Shown piece by piece: positions 35,295 through 44,324 of a stretch of 64,000 nt of DNA (position 1 is the stretch's first letter; each line of letters opens with the position of its first letter). Below the pieces are notes generated by a model that worked only from the letters and a program-made list of their open reading frames with translations, searched no databases and was not told where the DNA came from. Source of the stretch: JACCTU01 sp963737405 (lineage in GTDB: Bacteria; Actinomycetota; Thermoleophilia; Gaiellales; Gaiellaceae); contig CAVTSL010000001.1 in the NCBI GenBank assembly GCA_963737405.1, positions 1 to 64,000 on the forward strand, written 5' to 3'. The position numbers and the translations under genes are program-made.

Positions 35295-36662
35295 TCAGTC
35301 GGCCGGACGGTAGGTGAGGATCACGCCGCCCGTGCTCGTCGGCTGTGACTCGACGAGCCGCAGCTTCCTCGGGTCGTCGGCGTCGCGGAAGAGCCGCTTT
35401 CCGCTCCCGAGCACGATCGGGAACACGACGAGGTAGTACTCGTCGACGAGGTCGTGCTCGATCAGCGTCTGGACGAGGTCGCCGCTCCCGAGGACGGCGA
35501 TGTTGCCGCCCGGCTCGTCCTTGAGCTTCGCGACCTCATCTGCGACATCGCCGCGAATGAGCTCGGAGTTGTCCCAGTCGACGGTGTCGAGCGTCCGCGA
35601 CGCGACGTACTTCCGCGTGCTGTTCAGGTGCCGGCCGAAGGGATCGTCGGCGGGCGCGTTCGGCCAGAAGCTCGCCATCTTCTCGTACGTCTTCCGACCG
35701 AAGAGGTACGCGTCGGTGTCGGCCATCCCCTTCGCCGCGCTCTCGCCGAGAACGTCGTCGAAGTACGGCCGCTGCCAACCGCCGTGCCGGAAGCCGCCCT
35801 CGGTGTCCTCCTCGGGATCTCCCGGCGCCTGCAGCACACCGTCGAGCGACAGGAACTCGACGATGCGAAGCGTCCTCATCGCTTCGGCTCGCGCCTTCAG
35901 CTGCTTCGAGAAGAACTCGAGCGCCTTGCGCGTCTTGGTCTCCTGCTCTCCTTCGAGGTTCACACCCCGCTCGACGAGGTGGGCCCTCGTCTTCGCGGCC
36001 ACATCGAACGTTTCCGAGGGGGCGCACTTCGTCGAGAGCTCGAGAAGCATCGAGTTGTCGGGATAGAGCCAGAGTTCGGCGACCATCTTGCGGTCGATCT
36101 CCGGCGGCGCGAACTTGACTTTGAGGACGAAGATCGGGCCGAGCACCGAGAGGTCGTCGAGCGCGATGCCCTCGGGAGCGTGGTCGGCGTAGAAGGCGCG
36201 CTGCTCCTTCGAAAAGAGCCTGCGGAGCGGCCCGTTCCCCGCCACGGTCTCGCGGACGTCTGCGCCCGGCATCCCCTTCATCGATCCCGAGCAGACGAAT
36301 CCTCCCGGCATCGCGTCCACCTCGACGCCGAAGCCCGGTGACTTGCGGATGCGACCCGGCAGCTCCGCCGGAACGACCGGCCTGAGCTTGACCACCGAGT
36401 CGTCGCCCTTCTTCTGCACACGGCGGGCGCGAACGACGACACCCTGCTTGTTCAGCTTCAGGTCAGGCGTGTCGAAGAAGAACACCTGGCGGATCTGCGC
36501 GTCGAGCGGATCCAACCGAAGTGCCGTGATCGTGGTGCGATGGTCCGCCTCCGGAACGGTGAGCTTCAGCTCGACGGTGTCGGAGCCCTCGATCAGCGGG
36601 ATCAGGCGAGCCATGTCGTCGTCGGAAAGACGTGTTCTCTTGTCGGCGGTTGTCGTGGTCAC
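35295..36662 (-). CDS. CYTH domain fused to RibD/DHFR-like reductase domain
   Basis: 455 residues in one frame. Residues 1-261 hold a CYTH/triphosphate-tunnel module: 'VELKLTVPEADHRTTITAL', 'FFDTPDLKLNKQGVVVRARR', 'DDSVVKLRPV'. Residue 262 is Met and starts a complete RibD-C/DHFR-family protein: 'MRTLRIVEFLSLDGVLQAPG', 'AYLFGRKTYEKMASFWP', 'GGNIAVLGSGDLVQTLIEHDLVDEYYLVVFPIVLGSGKRLF'. These two families are normally separate. The junction at the ATG at 35879 suggests either a real in-frame fusion or two genes joined by loss of a stop through an indel. Confidence 0.8.
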   Translation of the reverse strand: MTTTTADKRTRLSDDDMARLIPLIEGSDTVELKLTVPEADHRTTITALRLDPLDAQIRQVFFFDTPDLKLNKQGVVVRARRVQKKGDDSVVKLRPVVPAELPGRIRKSPGFGVEVDAMPGGFVCSGSMKGMPGADVRETVAGNGPLRRLFSKEQRAFYADHAPEGIALDDLSVLGPIFVLKVKFAPPEIDRKMVAELWLYPDNSMLLELSTKCAPSETFDVAAKTRAHLVERGVNLEGEQETKTRKALEFFSKQLKARAEAMRTLRIVEFLSLDGVLQAPGDPEEDTEGGFRHGGWQRPYFDDVLGESAAKGMADTDAYLFGRKTYEKMASFWPNAPADDPFGRHLNSTRKYVASRTLDTVDWDNSELIRGDVADEVAKLKDEPGGNIAVLGSGDLVQTLIEHDLVDEYYLVVFPIVLGSGKRLFRDADDPRKLRLVESQPTSTGGVILTYRPAD

Positions 36663-36744
36663 TCTCTTCCTCCCTCCGCGGCTTCCAGGGCAGCATGACC
36701 CGTCGCGCGGAGAAGCGCCAGCGTACGGGCGGAAGAGAGGACGA

Positions 36745-37566
36745 GTGTCACTTCAAAACGATGACGGGGGCTGGCTCCGGCCGCCATCCTTCAGACTTCT
36801 GCTCGTGCCGTTCGAGCTGGAGTTCGACGAGACGTTCGACGCAGAGCCGCTCGACCTGACGCGGTGGCTGCCGTACTACCTGCCGCACTGGAGCAGCCGC
36901 GAGCGCTCGGCCGCGCGGTACGACATCCGCGACGGCGAGCTGCGCCTGCTGATCGAGGAGGACCAGGAGCCGTGGTGTCCCGCGCTCGACGGGGAGATCC
37001 GCGTCTCGTCGCTCCAGACGGGCGCGCTCTCGGGTCGCCTGGGAACCCCTGACGGCCAGCACCGGTTCAATCCCGCGGCGGTCGTCACGGAGGAGCAGCC
37101 GAACGTTCGCCTCTATACGCCCGAGTACGGCCGGATCGAGCTTCGCGCACGGGCAACCGACGACCCGCGGGCGATGGTCGCGCTGTGGATGATCGGCCAC
37201 GACGGCGGCGAGCGCTCGGGCGAGATCTGCGTGTGCGAGATCTTCGGGCGCGACGTCGCGGCCGAGCACGTCGACGTCGGCGTCGGCGTCCACCCGTTCG
37301 GCGACCCGACCATCGTCGACGACTTCGCGAAGGTGCGGGTCGCGATCGACGCGCGCGAGTTCCACGTCTACGCCGCCGAGTGGACGCGGAGCGAGGTGCG
37401 CTTCTTCGTCGACGACGAGCTCGTCAAGACGGTCGAGTCGCCACCTGCCTATCCGCTGCAGCTGATGCTCAGCCTCTACGAGTTCCCCGAAGACGGTGAA
37501 CGACGAGGCCCGTACCCGAAGGCGTTCGTCGTCGACTACGTCCGCGGCTACCGGCCGGCCGGCTGA
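36745..37566 (+). CDS. GH16-like concanavalin-fold protein with altered catalytic motif
   Basis: 273 residues from GTG 36745 (GGAAGAGAGG upstream). Laminarinase-like fold: 'FDETFDAEPLDLTRWLPYYLPHWSS', 'YTPEYGRIELRARATDDPRAMVALWMIG', 'FHVYAAEWTRSEVRFFVDDELVKTV'. The GH16 active site ExDxxE should sit in 'SGEICVCEIFG'; both Glu-like ends remain but the central Asp is Cys. No signal peptide. Glucanase activity is doubtful; carbohydrate binding is possible. Confidence 0.75.
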   Translation: MSLQNDDGGWLRPPSFRLLLVPFELEFDETFDAEPLDLTRWLPYYLPHWSSRERSAARYDIRDGELRLLIEEDQEPWCPALDGEIRVSSLQTGALSGRLGTPDGQHRFNPAAVVTEEQPNVRLYTPEYGRIELRARATDDPRAMVALWMIGHDGGERSGEICVCEIFGRDVAAEHVDVGVGVHPFGDPTIVDDFAKVRVAIDAREFHVYAAEWTRSEVRFFVDDELVKTVESPPAYPLQLMLSLYEFPEDGERRGPYPKAFVVDYVRGYRPAG

Positions 37567-38996
37567 AGGAGCGACGCGGCGAGCTCGAGCACGGTCGGAA
37601 CCACGAGGTCGACATCCTCGGGTCGCGTGCGCCAGTTGACGATCGCGGGCCGGAACGCCACCTTGCCGCCGTAGACCGTCGTGCCGAAGAAGACGCGACC
37701 GTCGTCGAGCACCGCCTGCCCGAGCCGGCGATTCAGCTCGTCGAGCTCCTCCTCCGCGACGCCGTCAGGTCGGAAGCGGAAGCAGACGACGTTGAGCGCA
37801 ACGTCCTCGAGCAGCTCGAGCTCGGGCGAGGCTTCAATCTGGCCGCCCAGGCGCTGCGCGAGCTGAAGGTGCCGCTCGACCATCGCCCGATAGCCGTTGC
37901 GCCCGTAGGCGCGAAGCGTCGCCCAGACGGCGAAGGCGCGCGCTCTCCTCGACATCTCCGGTGCAAGGAAGCTGAAGACGGGCCTGTCCGGCTCCTCGCG
38001 CCCGAAGTACGCGGCTCCAGCCGTGAATGCGCCGCGATGAAGCTCCGTGTCGTGCACGAAGGCCGCACCGCAGTCGTACGGCACGTTCAGCCACTTGTGT
38101 CCGTCGACCGCGACCGAGTGCGCGCGATCGATCCCGGAGACGAGGTCGCGCGTCAAAGGTGAGACCGCGGCGAAGAGCCCGAACGCGCCGTCCACGTGCA
38201 GCCAGGCGCCGTGTTCCTCGGCGAGGTCCCCCATCGCCGTGATCGGATCGAACCCGCCCGCGTTCACGTCGCCGGCAGTGGCGACGAGGATCGCCGGAGC
38301 TCCCTCGAGGCCGCGCAGCGCCTCCTCGAGCGCGTCGGCATCAAGCCTTCCGGTCGCGTCGGACTCGAACGTCCGAACCTGCTGCCGGCCGATGCCGAGC
38401 ATCATGAGCGCCTTGATCGCGCTCGCATGGATGTACCCGCTCGCGAGCACCGGCACCGGCGGCAGGCCGGAGAGCCCCTGCTCCTCGACGTCGACGCCGT
38501 GCTGCAGCCCCCACCAGCGCCGTGCCGCGGCGAGACCGGTGAAGTTCGCGGTCGTCGCGCCGGTCGTGAGCACGCCGCTCCACGCAGCGGGGAGGCCGAA
38601 GAGCTCCTTCAGCCAGTCGACCGAGATCTGCTCGAGCCGCATCGCCAACGGCGAGCTGACCCAGTTGAACGCGATCTGGTCCAGTGCGCTCGCCAGCCAG
38701 TCGGCGCCGAGCGCGGCCGGCGTGCCGCCGCCCATCACGAAGTGGAAGAAGCGAGGGCCGGCCGACCGCGTCGCGGCGACGTCGGCAGCGTCGATGAGCG
38801 TGCGAAGCGCTTCGAGCGAGCCCGCGCCCTCGTCGGAAAGCGGACCGTCGATCCCGGTCACGGCCTCCGGCGGCTGCGGCGGTCGGACGAGCGCCTCGTC
38901 GACCTCGCCGAGGTAGCTCGCAGCCTCGGCGGCGACGAGCCGCAGACACTCGTCCAGCGCGCCGTGGTCGAGGATCGGGTCGCCCACCGGCGTCAA
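37548..38996 (-). CDS. PLP-dependent decarboxylase (aromatic-L-amino-acid/glutamate decarboxylase group II)
   Basis: 482 residues, normal for group II decarboxylases. 'GPRFFHFVMGGGTPAALGADWLASALDQIAF' near the start, 'SGVLTTGATTANFTGLAAAR', the cofactor-binding 'TAGDVNAGGFDPI' and 'WLHVDGAFGLFA', and the Schiff-base Lys in 'VDGHKWLNVPYDCGAAF'. It decarboxylates an amino acid to an amine; the substrate is not predictable. Overlaps the upstream small gene by 4 bases, and its 3' end overlaps the convergent GH16-like gene by 19. Confidence 0.9.
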   Translation of the reverse strand: MTPVGDPILDHGALDECLRLVAAEAASYLGEVDEALVRPPQPPEAVTGIDGPLSDEGAGSLEALRTLIDAADVAATRSAGPRFFHFVMGGGTPAALGADWLASALDQIAFNWVSSPLAMRLEQISVDWLKELFGLPAAWSGVLTTGATTANFTGLAAARRWWGLQHGVDVEEQGLSGLPPVPVLASGYIHASAIKALMMLGIGRQQVRTFESDATGRLDADALEEALRGLEGAPAILVATAGDVNAGGFDPITAMGDLAEEHGAWLHVDGAFGLFAAVSPLTRDLVSGIDRAHSVAVDGHKWLNVPYDCGAAFVHDTELHRGAFTAGAAYFGREEPDRPVFSFLAPEMSRRARAFAVWATLRAYGRNGYRAMVERHLQLAQRLGGQIEASPELELLEDVALNVVCFRFRPDGVAEEELDELNRRLGQAVLDDGRVFFGTTVYGGKVAFRPAIVNWRTRPEDVDLVVPTVLELAASLLQPAGR

Positions 38997-39322
38997 CCGC
39001 CGGTCTGCTCGTCGATCGCGACCTCGTAGATGTCGACGCTCTGGCGCTTCCCACCTTCGTCGCCTGGCGACATCTGGTTGAACATCTCGTCGATCCGGCG
39101 GACGTCCTCCTCCGTGTCGCAGAACGCGATCATCGCCGAGCTGCCCTTCTCCGTGTCCGCGAGGACGAGCACGCGCTTGATCGTGTCGCGCATCGTCTGC
39201 ATCTGCGCCTGGTCCATCTCGCTCGGGCCGGTTCCGCCCCGGATCTGCTCGCCCATCTGCTCGAGCTCTTGCTTCAGCGCCTCAGGCTCGGCGCCTTCGA
39301 AACGAACGAGTCGTGCATACAT
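38993..39322 (-). CDS. Small ABM-like dimeric-barrel protein
   Basis: 109 residues from ATG 39322 (AAAGAGAGG upstream; MYARLVRFEGAEPEALKQEL). Ferredoxin-like alpha/beta pattern with 'KRVLVLADTEKGSSAMIAFCDTEEDVRRIDEMFNQMSP'. Such proteins are annotated as hypothetical or antibiotic-biosynthesis-monooxygenase-like. ATGA overlap with the decarboxylase start means the pair is co-translated. Confidence 0.7.
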   Translation of the reverse strand: MYARLVRFEGAEPEALKQELEQMGEQIRGGTGPSEMDQAQMQTMRDTIKRVLVLADTEKGSSAMIAFCDTEEDVRRIDEMFNQMSPGDEGGKRQSVDIYEVAIDEQTGG

Positions 39323-39486
39323 CGGTGACCTCTCTTTCGGTTGCATTCGTGCGACGGGACGATCAGCGCGGGCGGCTGCGCAGCCGCTCCGTCCAGCTCG
39401 ACGAGCGTCCACTCGGTCCGCTCCAGCGGCACCGCACCCACGCCGTCCATGCTACGCGCGGCGGAGCGCGAATCTAGAGTGCCCAC

Positions 39487-39852
39487 GTGGCCGTCGTGCG
39501 CTACCTCGTGGACGACGTGGACGCGGGGGTCGCGTTCTACACGGATCGGCTCGGCTTCGAGCTCGAGCAGCGGATGGGGCCGGCATTTGCGCGGCTCAAG
39601 CGCGACGACCTGACGCTCTGGCTCGCCGGGCCGACGAGCTCGGCGGCGCGCCCCATGCCAGACGGGCGTCACCCCGAGCCGGGCGGCTGGAACCGGTTCG
39701 TCCTCGACACGGACGACCTCGAGACCTGGGTCGCCGAGCTCCGGCAGGCGAGCGTCCCCTTCCGGAACGAGATCGTGACGGGCCCGGGCGGAAAGCAGAT
39801 CCTCGTCGAGGATCCCGCCGGCAACGTCGTCGAGCTGTTCGAGCCTGCGTGA
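39487..39852 (+). CDS. VOC-family (glyoxalase/bleomycin-resistance-like) protein
   Basis: 121 residues, GTG start. Typical two-module VOC: 'VRYLVDDVDAGVAFYTDRLGFELEQRM', 'WNRFVLDTDDLETWVAELRQASVPFRNEIVTGPGGKQILVEDPAGNVVELFEP'. The C-terminal 'VELFEP' Glu is a metal ligand; the N-terminal His ligand is replaced (VRYLV), so metal catalysis is uncertain. First gene of a tightly overlapped four-gene unit. Confidence 0.85.
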   Translation: MAVVRYLVDDVDAGVAFYTDRLGFELEQRMGPAFARLKRDDLTLWLAGPTSSAARPMPDGRHPEPGGWNRFVLDTDDLETWVAELRQASVPFRNEIVTGPGGKQILVEDPAGNVVELFEPA

Positions 39853-40157
39853 TGGAGTGGCTCTACGCGATCCGCTCGCCCCGGGGAGCGACGTTCGTCG
39901 ACGACGCTACAGAGGAGGAGATCGCCGTCATGGGCGAGCACTTCGAGTATCTGAAGACCGCGCTCGACGCGGGACGGCTCGTGCTCGCCGGCCCGGCGAC
40001 GGACGGCGAGTTCCCGGGCGTCGTCGTCTTCGAAGCGGAGGACGAAGGCAGCGCCCGCGCGTTCATGGAGGCCGATCCCTCCGTCCGCAGGGGCGTGATG
40101 CTCGCTGAGCTACACCCGTTCCGCGTCTCGCTCCTCCGCGGTCGGGGGGACAGATGA
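39852..40157 (+). CDS. YCII-like protein
   Basis: 101 residues; its ATG shares the last base of the preceding TGA. 'WLYAIRSPRGATFVDDATEEEIAVMGEHFEYLKTALDAGRLVLAGPATDGEFPGVVVFEAEDEGSARAFMEADPSVRRGVMLAELHPFRVSL' shows the YCII His/Asp region (GEHFEYL; MEADP). YCII relatives act in chlorohydroquinone or other aromatic breakdown. Overlaps the dehydrogenase start by 4 bases (ATGA). Confidence 0.85.
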   Translation: MEWLYAIRSPRGATFVDDATEEEIAVMGEHFEYLKTALDAGRLVLAGPATDGEFPGVVVFEAEDEGSARAFMEADPSVRRGVMLAELHPFRVSLLRGRGDR

Positions 40158-41257
40158 GGGTCAGAGCCGCCGTTCTCGAGGAGTTCGGGCAGCCGCTCGT
40201 CGTCCAGGACGTCGACCTCGCCGAGCCGAAGGAGCGCGAGGCGCTCGTCCGCATCGAGGCGTGCGGCGTCTGCCACACCGACCTCTACGCGGCGTCGGGC
40301 GCCGACCCGACCGGCTACACCTCGTGCGTTCTCGGGCACGAAGGCGCCGGCGTCGTCGAGGCGGTCGGCCCGGGAACGACGTTCGTCGCGCCCGGCGACC
40401 ACGTCGTCACGCTCTTCGCGCCCGAGTGCGGCGAGTGCATCCACTGCCGCGACCACCGCACGAACCGCTGCATCGCGATCCGCGACGAGCAGGGCGTCGG
40501 GCTGCTGCCCGACGGAACGACACGTTTCGCCCGGAACGGCGACCCGCTGCGCCACTTCATGGGGACGTCCACGTTCGCGGAGTACACGGTGATGCCGGAG
40601 ATCGCGCTCGCGAAGGTCGATCCCGAGGCGCCGCTCGCGGCGTGCGCGCCGTTCGCCTGCGGTCTCTCGACGGGGATCGGGGCGGCGCTCTACACCGCGC
40701 ACGTCGCGCCCGGCTCCACGTGCGTCGTCTTCGGCTGCGGGCTCGTCGGGCTCGGCGCCGTCATCGGCTGCCGCCTGTCCGGCGCGGAGCGAGTCGTCGC
40801 GATCGACCTCTCGGAGGACCGCCTCGCGGAGGCGCGGCGCCACGGGGCCACCGATACGCGCATCGCCGACGACGACACGGTCGACTGGATCCGCTCCGAG
40901 ACCGGCGGCTACGGCGCCGACTACACGTTCGAGGCGACGGGCAACGTCCGCGTGATGCAGCAGGCAGTCGAGGCCGCCCGAGAGGCGTGGGGCCTCGCCA
41001 CGATGATCGGCGTCGCCGGCAAGGGCGAGACGCTCGACGTCGTCCCGCGGCTGCTGATCACCGGACGTCGCGTGACGGGGTCGTCGTTCGGCGGCGTGAA
41101 GGGGCGCACGCAGGTGCCCGAGCTCGTCGACCGCTGGCTCGCCGGCGAGTTCGACGCGGAGGCGCTCGTCACGAACCGGATCCCGCTCGACGACGTCAAC
41201 GGCGCGTTCGAGGCGATGGAGCGGCAGGAGGGGATCCGCACGGTCATCACGTTCGAG
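40154..41257 (+). CDS. Zinc-dependent alcohol dehydrogenase, class III/NDMA-type
   Basis: About 368 residues. Catalytic Zn: Cys in 'GVCHTDLYA', 'LGHEGAGVV'. Structural Zn: CxxCxxCx7C in 'PECGECIHCRDHRTNRC'. NAD site 'VVFGCGLVGLGAV'. The family resembles S-(hydroxymethyl)mycothiol or NDMA-dependent alcohol dehydrogenases. The frame has no stop after 'TVITFE' but runs into the Met of the FAD-oxidase. A one-base change would end it at the TGA in ATGA (41259-41261), the overlap style of this operon, so an indel near the end is suspected. Confidence 0.88.
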
Positions 41258-42590
41258 ATGACGTCCCTCGCGGAACTTCGGCGGCGTTCACCGCGGGCCC
41301 GTGATCACACCCGACGACGCCGGGTACGCGGACGCGCGCGTCACCTACAACTCGATGATCGAGCGCCGGCCCGGCGCTCGATCGTCCGCCCGATCGACGT
41401 CTCCGACGTCGTCACGGCCGTGGCGTACGCGCGCGACGCCGGCCTCCCGGTGTCCGTTCGAGGCGGCGGCCACAGCGTCGCGGGCCACTGCGTCGGCGAG
41501 GGCAGCGTCATGGTCGACCTGCGGCTGATGCGGGACGTCGTCGTCGATCCCGAAGCGGGCACCGCGACCTGCGCCGGCGGCGCGCGCTGGGAGGACTTCG
41601 ACCCGCCCTGTCAGCGGCACGGGCTCGCGACGCCCGGCGGCACCTTCGGCGACACCGGCGTGGCCGGGCTGGCGCTCGGCGGCGGGATCGGACACCTGAT
41701 CGGGCTGCACGGCCTCACGCTCGACAACCTCGTCGCCGCAACCGTCGTCACGGCAGACGGTCGGACGGTCGTCGCGTCCGAGACCGAGCACCCGGAGCTC
41801 TTCTGGGCGCTGCGCGGCGGCGGCGGGAACTTCGGCGTCGTGACCGACTTCACGTTCCGCGTGCACGAGGTCGGCCTGCTGCTCGGCGGGCTCCTCGTCT
41901 ACGACCTCGACGACACGCAGACCGTGCTGGAGGCGTTCCGCGACCTGCGCGAGCACGGCTCCGACCGCCTGACGTCGATGGCGATCGTGTACCGGAACGC
42001 CGAGACGGGCGACGCGGGAGTCAGCGTCTCGGTCGCGTTCGTCGGCGACGAGGAGGAAGGTCGCGCCGCGATCGAGCCGCTCGGCGAGGCCGAGGCCGTG
42101 CATGGCGAGGTCCGGCCGATGTACTACTCCGAGCTCCAGGACGTCTTCGGGCGTGTCACGTTCGGCCTGCGGCACTACTGGTCGGGGCGCTTCCTCCGTG
42201 AGCTCTCCGACGAGGTGCTCGAGCTCACCGTGGGACGCCTTCGAGGATCCCACGACCGACGCCGGCGTCCTGCTGGAGCCCCTGCACGGCGCCGCAGCTC
42301 GCGTCCCGCCCGATGCGACGGCGTTCGCCGGTCGCGAGGCGCGCTTCAACGCCACGTACCTCGGCAGCTGGACGAGCGCCGAGCAGGACGCCGCGAACAT
42401 CGAGCGCGCCCGCGCCTACTCCGCGGCGCTCGCGCCGTGGGCCCTCTCCGCCGGCTACCTCAACTACAGCGTCGATCTCCCCGCCGGCGAGCTCGCGTTC
42501 GGACCGCGGCGGTACGAGCGGCTGCTCGCCGTCAAGCGCGAGTACGACCCGGAGAACGTCTTCCGGTTCAACCACAACATCGTCCCGTAG
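41258..42590 (+). CDS. FAD-linked oxidase, berberine-bridge type, three frameshifts
   Basis: ATG 41258 (MTSLAELR). A plus-one shift near 41280 gives 'GPVITPDDAGYADARVTYNSMIERRP'; a minus-one near 41374 gives 'SIVRPIDVSDVVTAVAYARDAGLPVSVRGGGHSVAGHC'; a plus-one near 42232 gives 'DAFEDPTTDAGVLLEPLHGA' through 'YDPENVFRFNHNIVP'. The His of GGGHS is the usual flavin-attachment residue, and the C-terminal BBE segment is complete. It probably oxidises an alcohol or sugar-like compound with O2. Last gene of the VOC/YCII/ADH unit. Confidence 0.82.
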
Positions 42591-42650
42591 CTCGAGGCGT
42601 TCGCGCAGAATCGCTCGCAGATGTCCTCCCTCGACGCGCCATCCGGCTGA

Positions 42651-44279
42651 GTGAACCGCATCGGGATCGCAGTCGCGGGCCTCGCCGGCGTCGTCCGCAA
42701 CGGCAACCTCCGCCGTAGCGAGCTCGCCTGGGGCGCCGCGATCACGGCCGAGTGGGCCCACTTCGTCGCGCTTGGCATCTTCGCGTACGACGCCGGCGGC
42801 ACTGTGGCCGTCGGGATCGCGGGGCTCGTTCGCCTGCTGCCCGCTGCGCTGGTCGCGCCGTTTGCTGCCTCGCTCGGCGATCGCTTCCGGCGTGAGCGCT
42901 TCCTCGTCGGTGTCGCGCTGGTCGGATCGGCCGCGCTGGCCGGATCGGCTGCGGCGTACTACGCCGGCAAGAACGAGGTGCTCGTCTTCGTCCTTGCGGG
43001 GTTCGTCGGGCTCGCGTCGACGCTCGTCAGGCCGGCGCTCCAGGCGCTCCTGCCGTCGCTCGCGCGGACGCCGCAGGAGCTGATCGCCGCGAACAGCGCG
43101 ACTTCGACGGTGGAGGGGCTCGGAACGCTCGTCGGTCCGCTCGCGGCCGGGGTGCTCGTCTCGCTCGCCGATGTCGGCGTCGTGTTCGCAGTCGGGTCGG
43201 TCGCGTTCGCGGCGGCGGCAGTGCTGTTCGCCCGCGTGCGCGTCGAGGGCCGTGTGCATGCCGCGCCGGCAAGCGCCGTCCGCGGTGCGCTGCGGTCGGC
43301 GTTCTCGGGCTTCGAGACGGCGCTGCGCGAACGGCGGCCTCGGCTCGTGATCGGGCTCGTGTTCGCGCAGGCGTTCGTGCGCGGCTGCCTGAACGTCTTG
43401 ATCGTGGTCACCGTCTTCGAGGTGCTCGACGCCGACCCCGGCGCCGTCGGCTACCTCACGGCCGCGCTGGGCGTCGGCGGCTTGATCGGCGCCTTTGGGT
43501 CGCTTGCCGTCGTCCGGCATCGACTCGCCGTTCCGTTCGGGCTCGCGCTCGTGTTCTGGGGCCTGCCGATCGCGCTGGTCGCTCCGCGGCCGGACCTGGC
43601 GCTCACGCTCGTCCTGCTCGCGATCGTCGGTGCGGCGAACAGCGTCGAGGACGTCGCCCTGTTCACGCTGATCCAGCGGATCGTGCCGGACGACGTTCTC
43701 ACCCGCGTGCTCGCCGTCGTCTGGGCCGCAGCGATGGGCGCAGTCGCGCTCGGTTCGGTCGCCGCTCCCGCTCTCGTCGAGTTCGCGGGGCCGCGTCGCG
43801 CGCTTGTCGTCGTTGGTGCGATCCTGCCGTTGCTCACGCTCCTCAGCTGGCGTGGTCTCGTCGAGATCGACAAGACCGTGGCCGCGCCGACGGCCGAGCT
43901 CGCGCTCGTCGACGCCGTCCCGATGTTTGCGCCGCTGTCGATCGCGGCGAAGGAGTACATGGCGAGGCGCCTCGTATCGGTGCCCGTTTCCGCCGGCGAC
44001 GTCGTGATCCGCGCCGGCGATCCCGGCGATCGGTTCTACATCGTCGCGGACGGTGAGTTCGACGTCCTCGCCGACGGTGCGGATCGCAAGATGGGTGGGG
44101 GCGACTACTTCGGCGAGATCGCGCTGCTTCGAGACGTGCCGCGCACGGCGACTGTCCGAGCGGTCGTCGACGGGCAGCTCTACGCACTCGAGCGACCGGA
44201 CTTCCTCGCCGCCGTCACCTCCCACACGGCCGCGCGCGTCGCCGGGGAGGCCGTTGTCCAGGAGCGGCTGACCGGCTGA
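42651..44279 (+). CDS. MFS transporter fused to a C-terminal cyclic-nucleotide-binding domain
   Basis: 542 residues, GTG start. Residues 20-410 form about ten to twelve MFS helices with the 'SLGDRFRRERFLVG' loop. From about 425 a Crp-like cNMP domain follows: 'VSVPVSAGDVVIRAGDPGDRFYIVADGEFDVL' and the phosphate cassette 'GGGDYFGEIALLRDVPRTATVRA', with the family's GE and R(T)A residues. Ligand binding is therefore plausible. The fusion predicts transport gated by cAMP or cGMP. The transported compound is unknown. Confidence 0.88.
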   Translation: MNRIGIAVAGLAGVVRNGNLRRSELAWGAAITAEWAHFVALGIFAYDAGGTVAVGIAGLVRLLPAALVAPFAASLGDRFRRERFLVGVALVGSAALAGSAAAYYAGKNEVLVFVLAGFVGLASTLVRPALQALLPSLARTPQELIAANSATSTVEGLGTLVGPLAAGVLVSLADVGVVFAVGSVAFAAAAVLFARVRVEGRVHAAPASAVRGALRSAFSGFETALRERRPRLVIGLVFAQAFVRGCLNVLIVVTVFEVLDADPGAVGYLTAALGVGGLIGAFGSLAVVRHRLAVPFGLALVFWGLPIALVAPRPDLALTLVLLAIVGAANSVEDVALFTLIQRIVPDDVLTRVLAVVWAAAMGAVALGSVAAPALVEFAGPRRALVVVGAILPLLTLLSWRGLVEIDKTVAAPTAELALVDAVPMFAPLSIAAKEYMARRLVSVPVSAGDVVIRAGDPGDRFYIVADGEFDVLADGADRKMGGGDYFGEIALLRDVPRTATVRAVVDGQLYALERPDFLAAVTSHTAARVAGEAVVQERLTG

Positions 44280-44324
44280 CGAGCATCCAGCCGTACCGCG
44301 TCAGCAGGCCGTAGGCTCAGGCGT

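Noticed and set aside
35295..42590. BGC or defence island between 35 and 42 kb
   Set aside because: The genes are a mixed set of small metabolic enzymes; no core biosynthetic enzyme, nuclease, toxin-antitoxin pair or reverse transcriptase was found.
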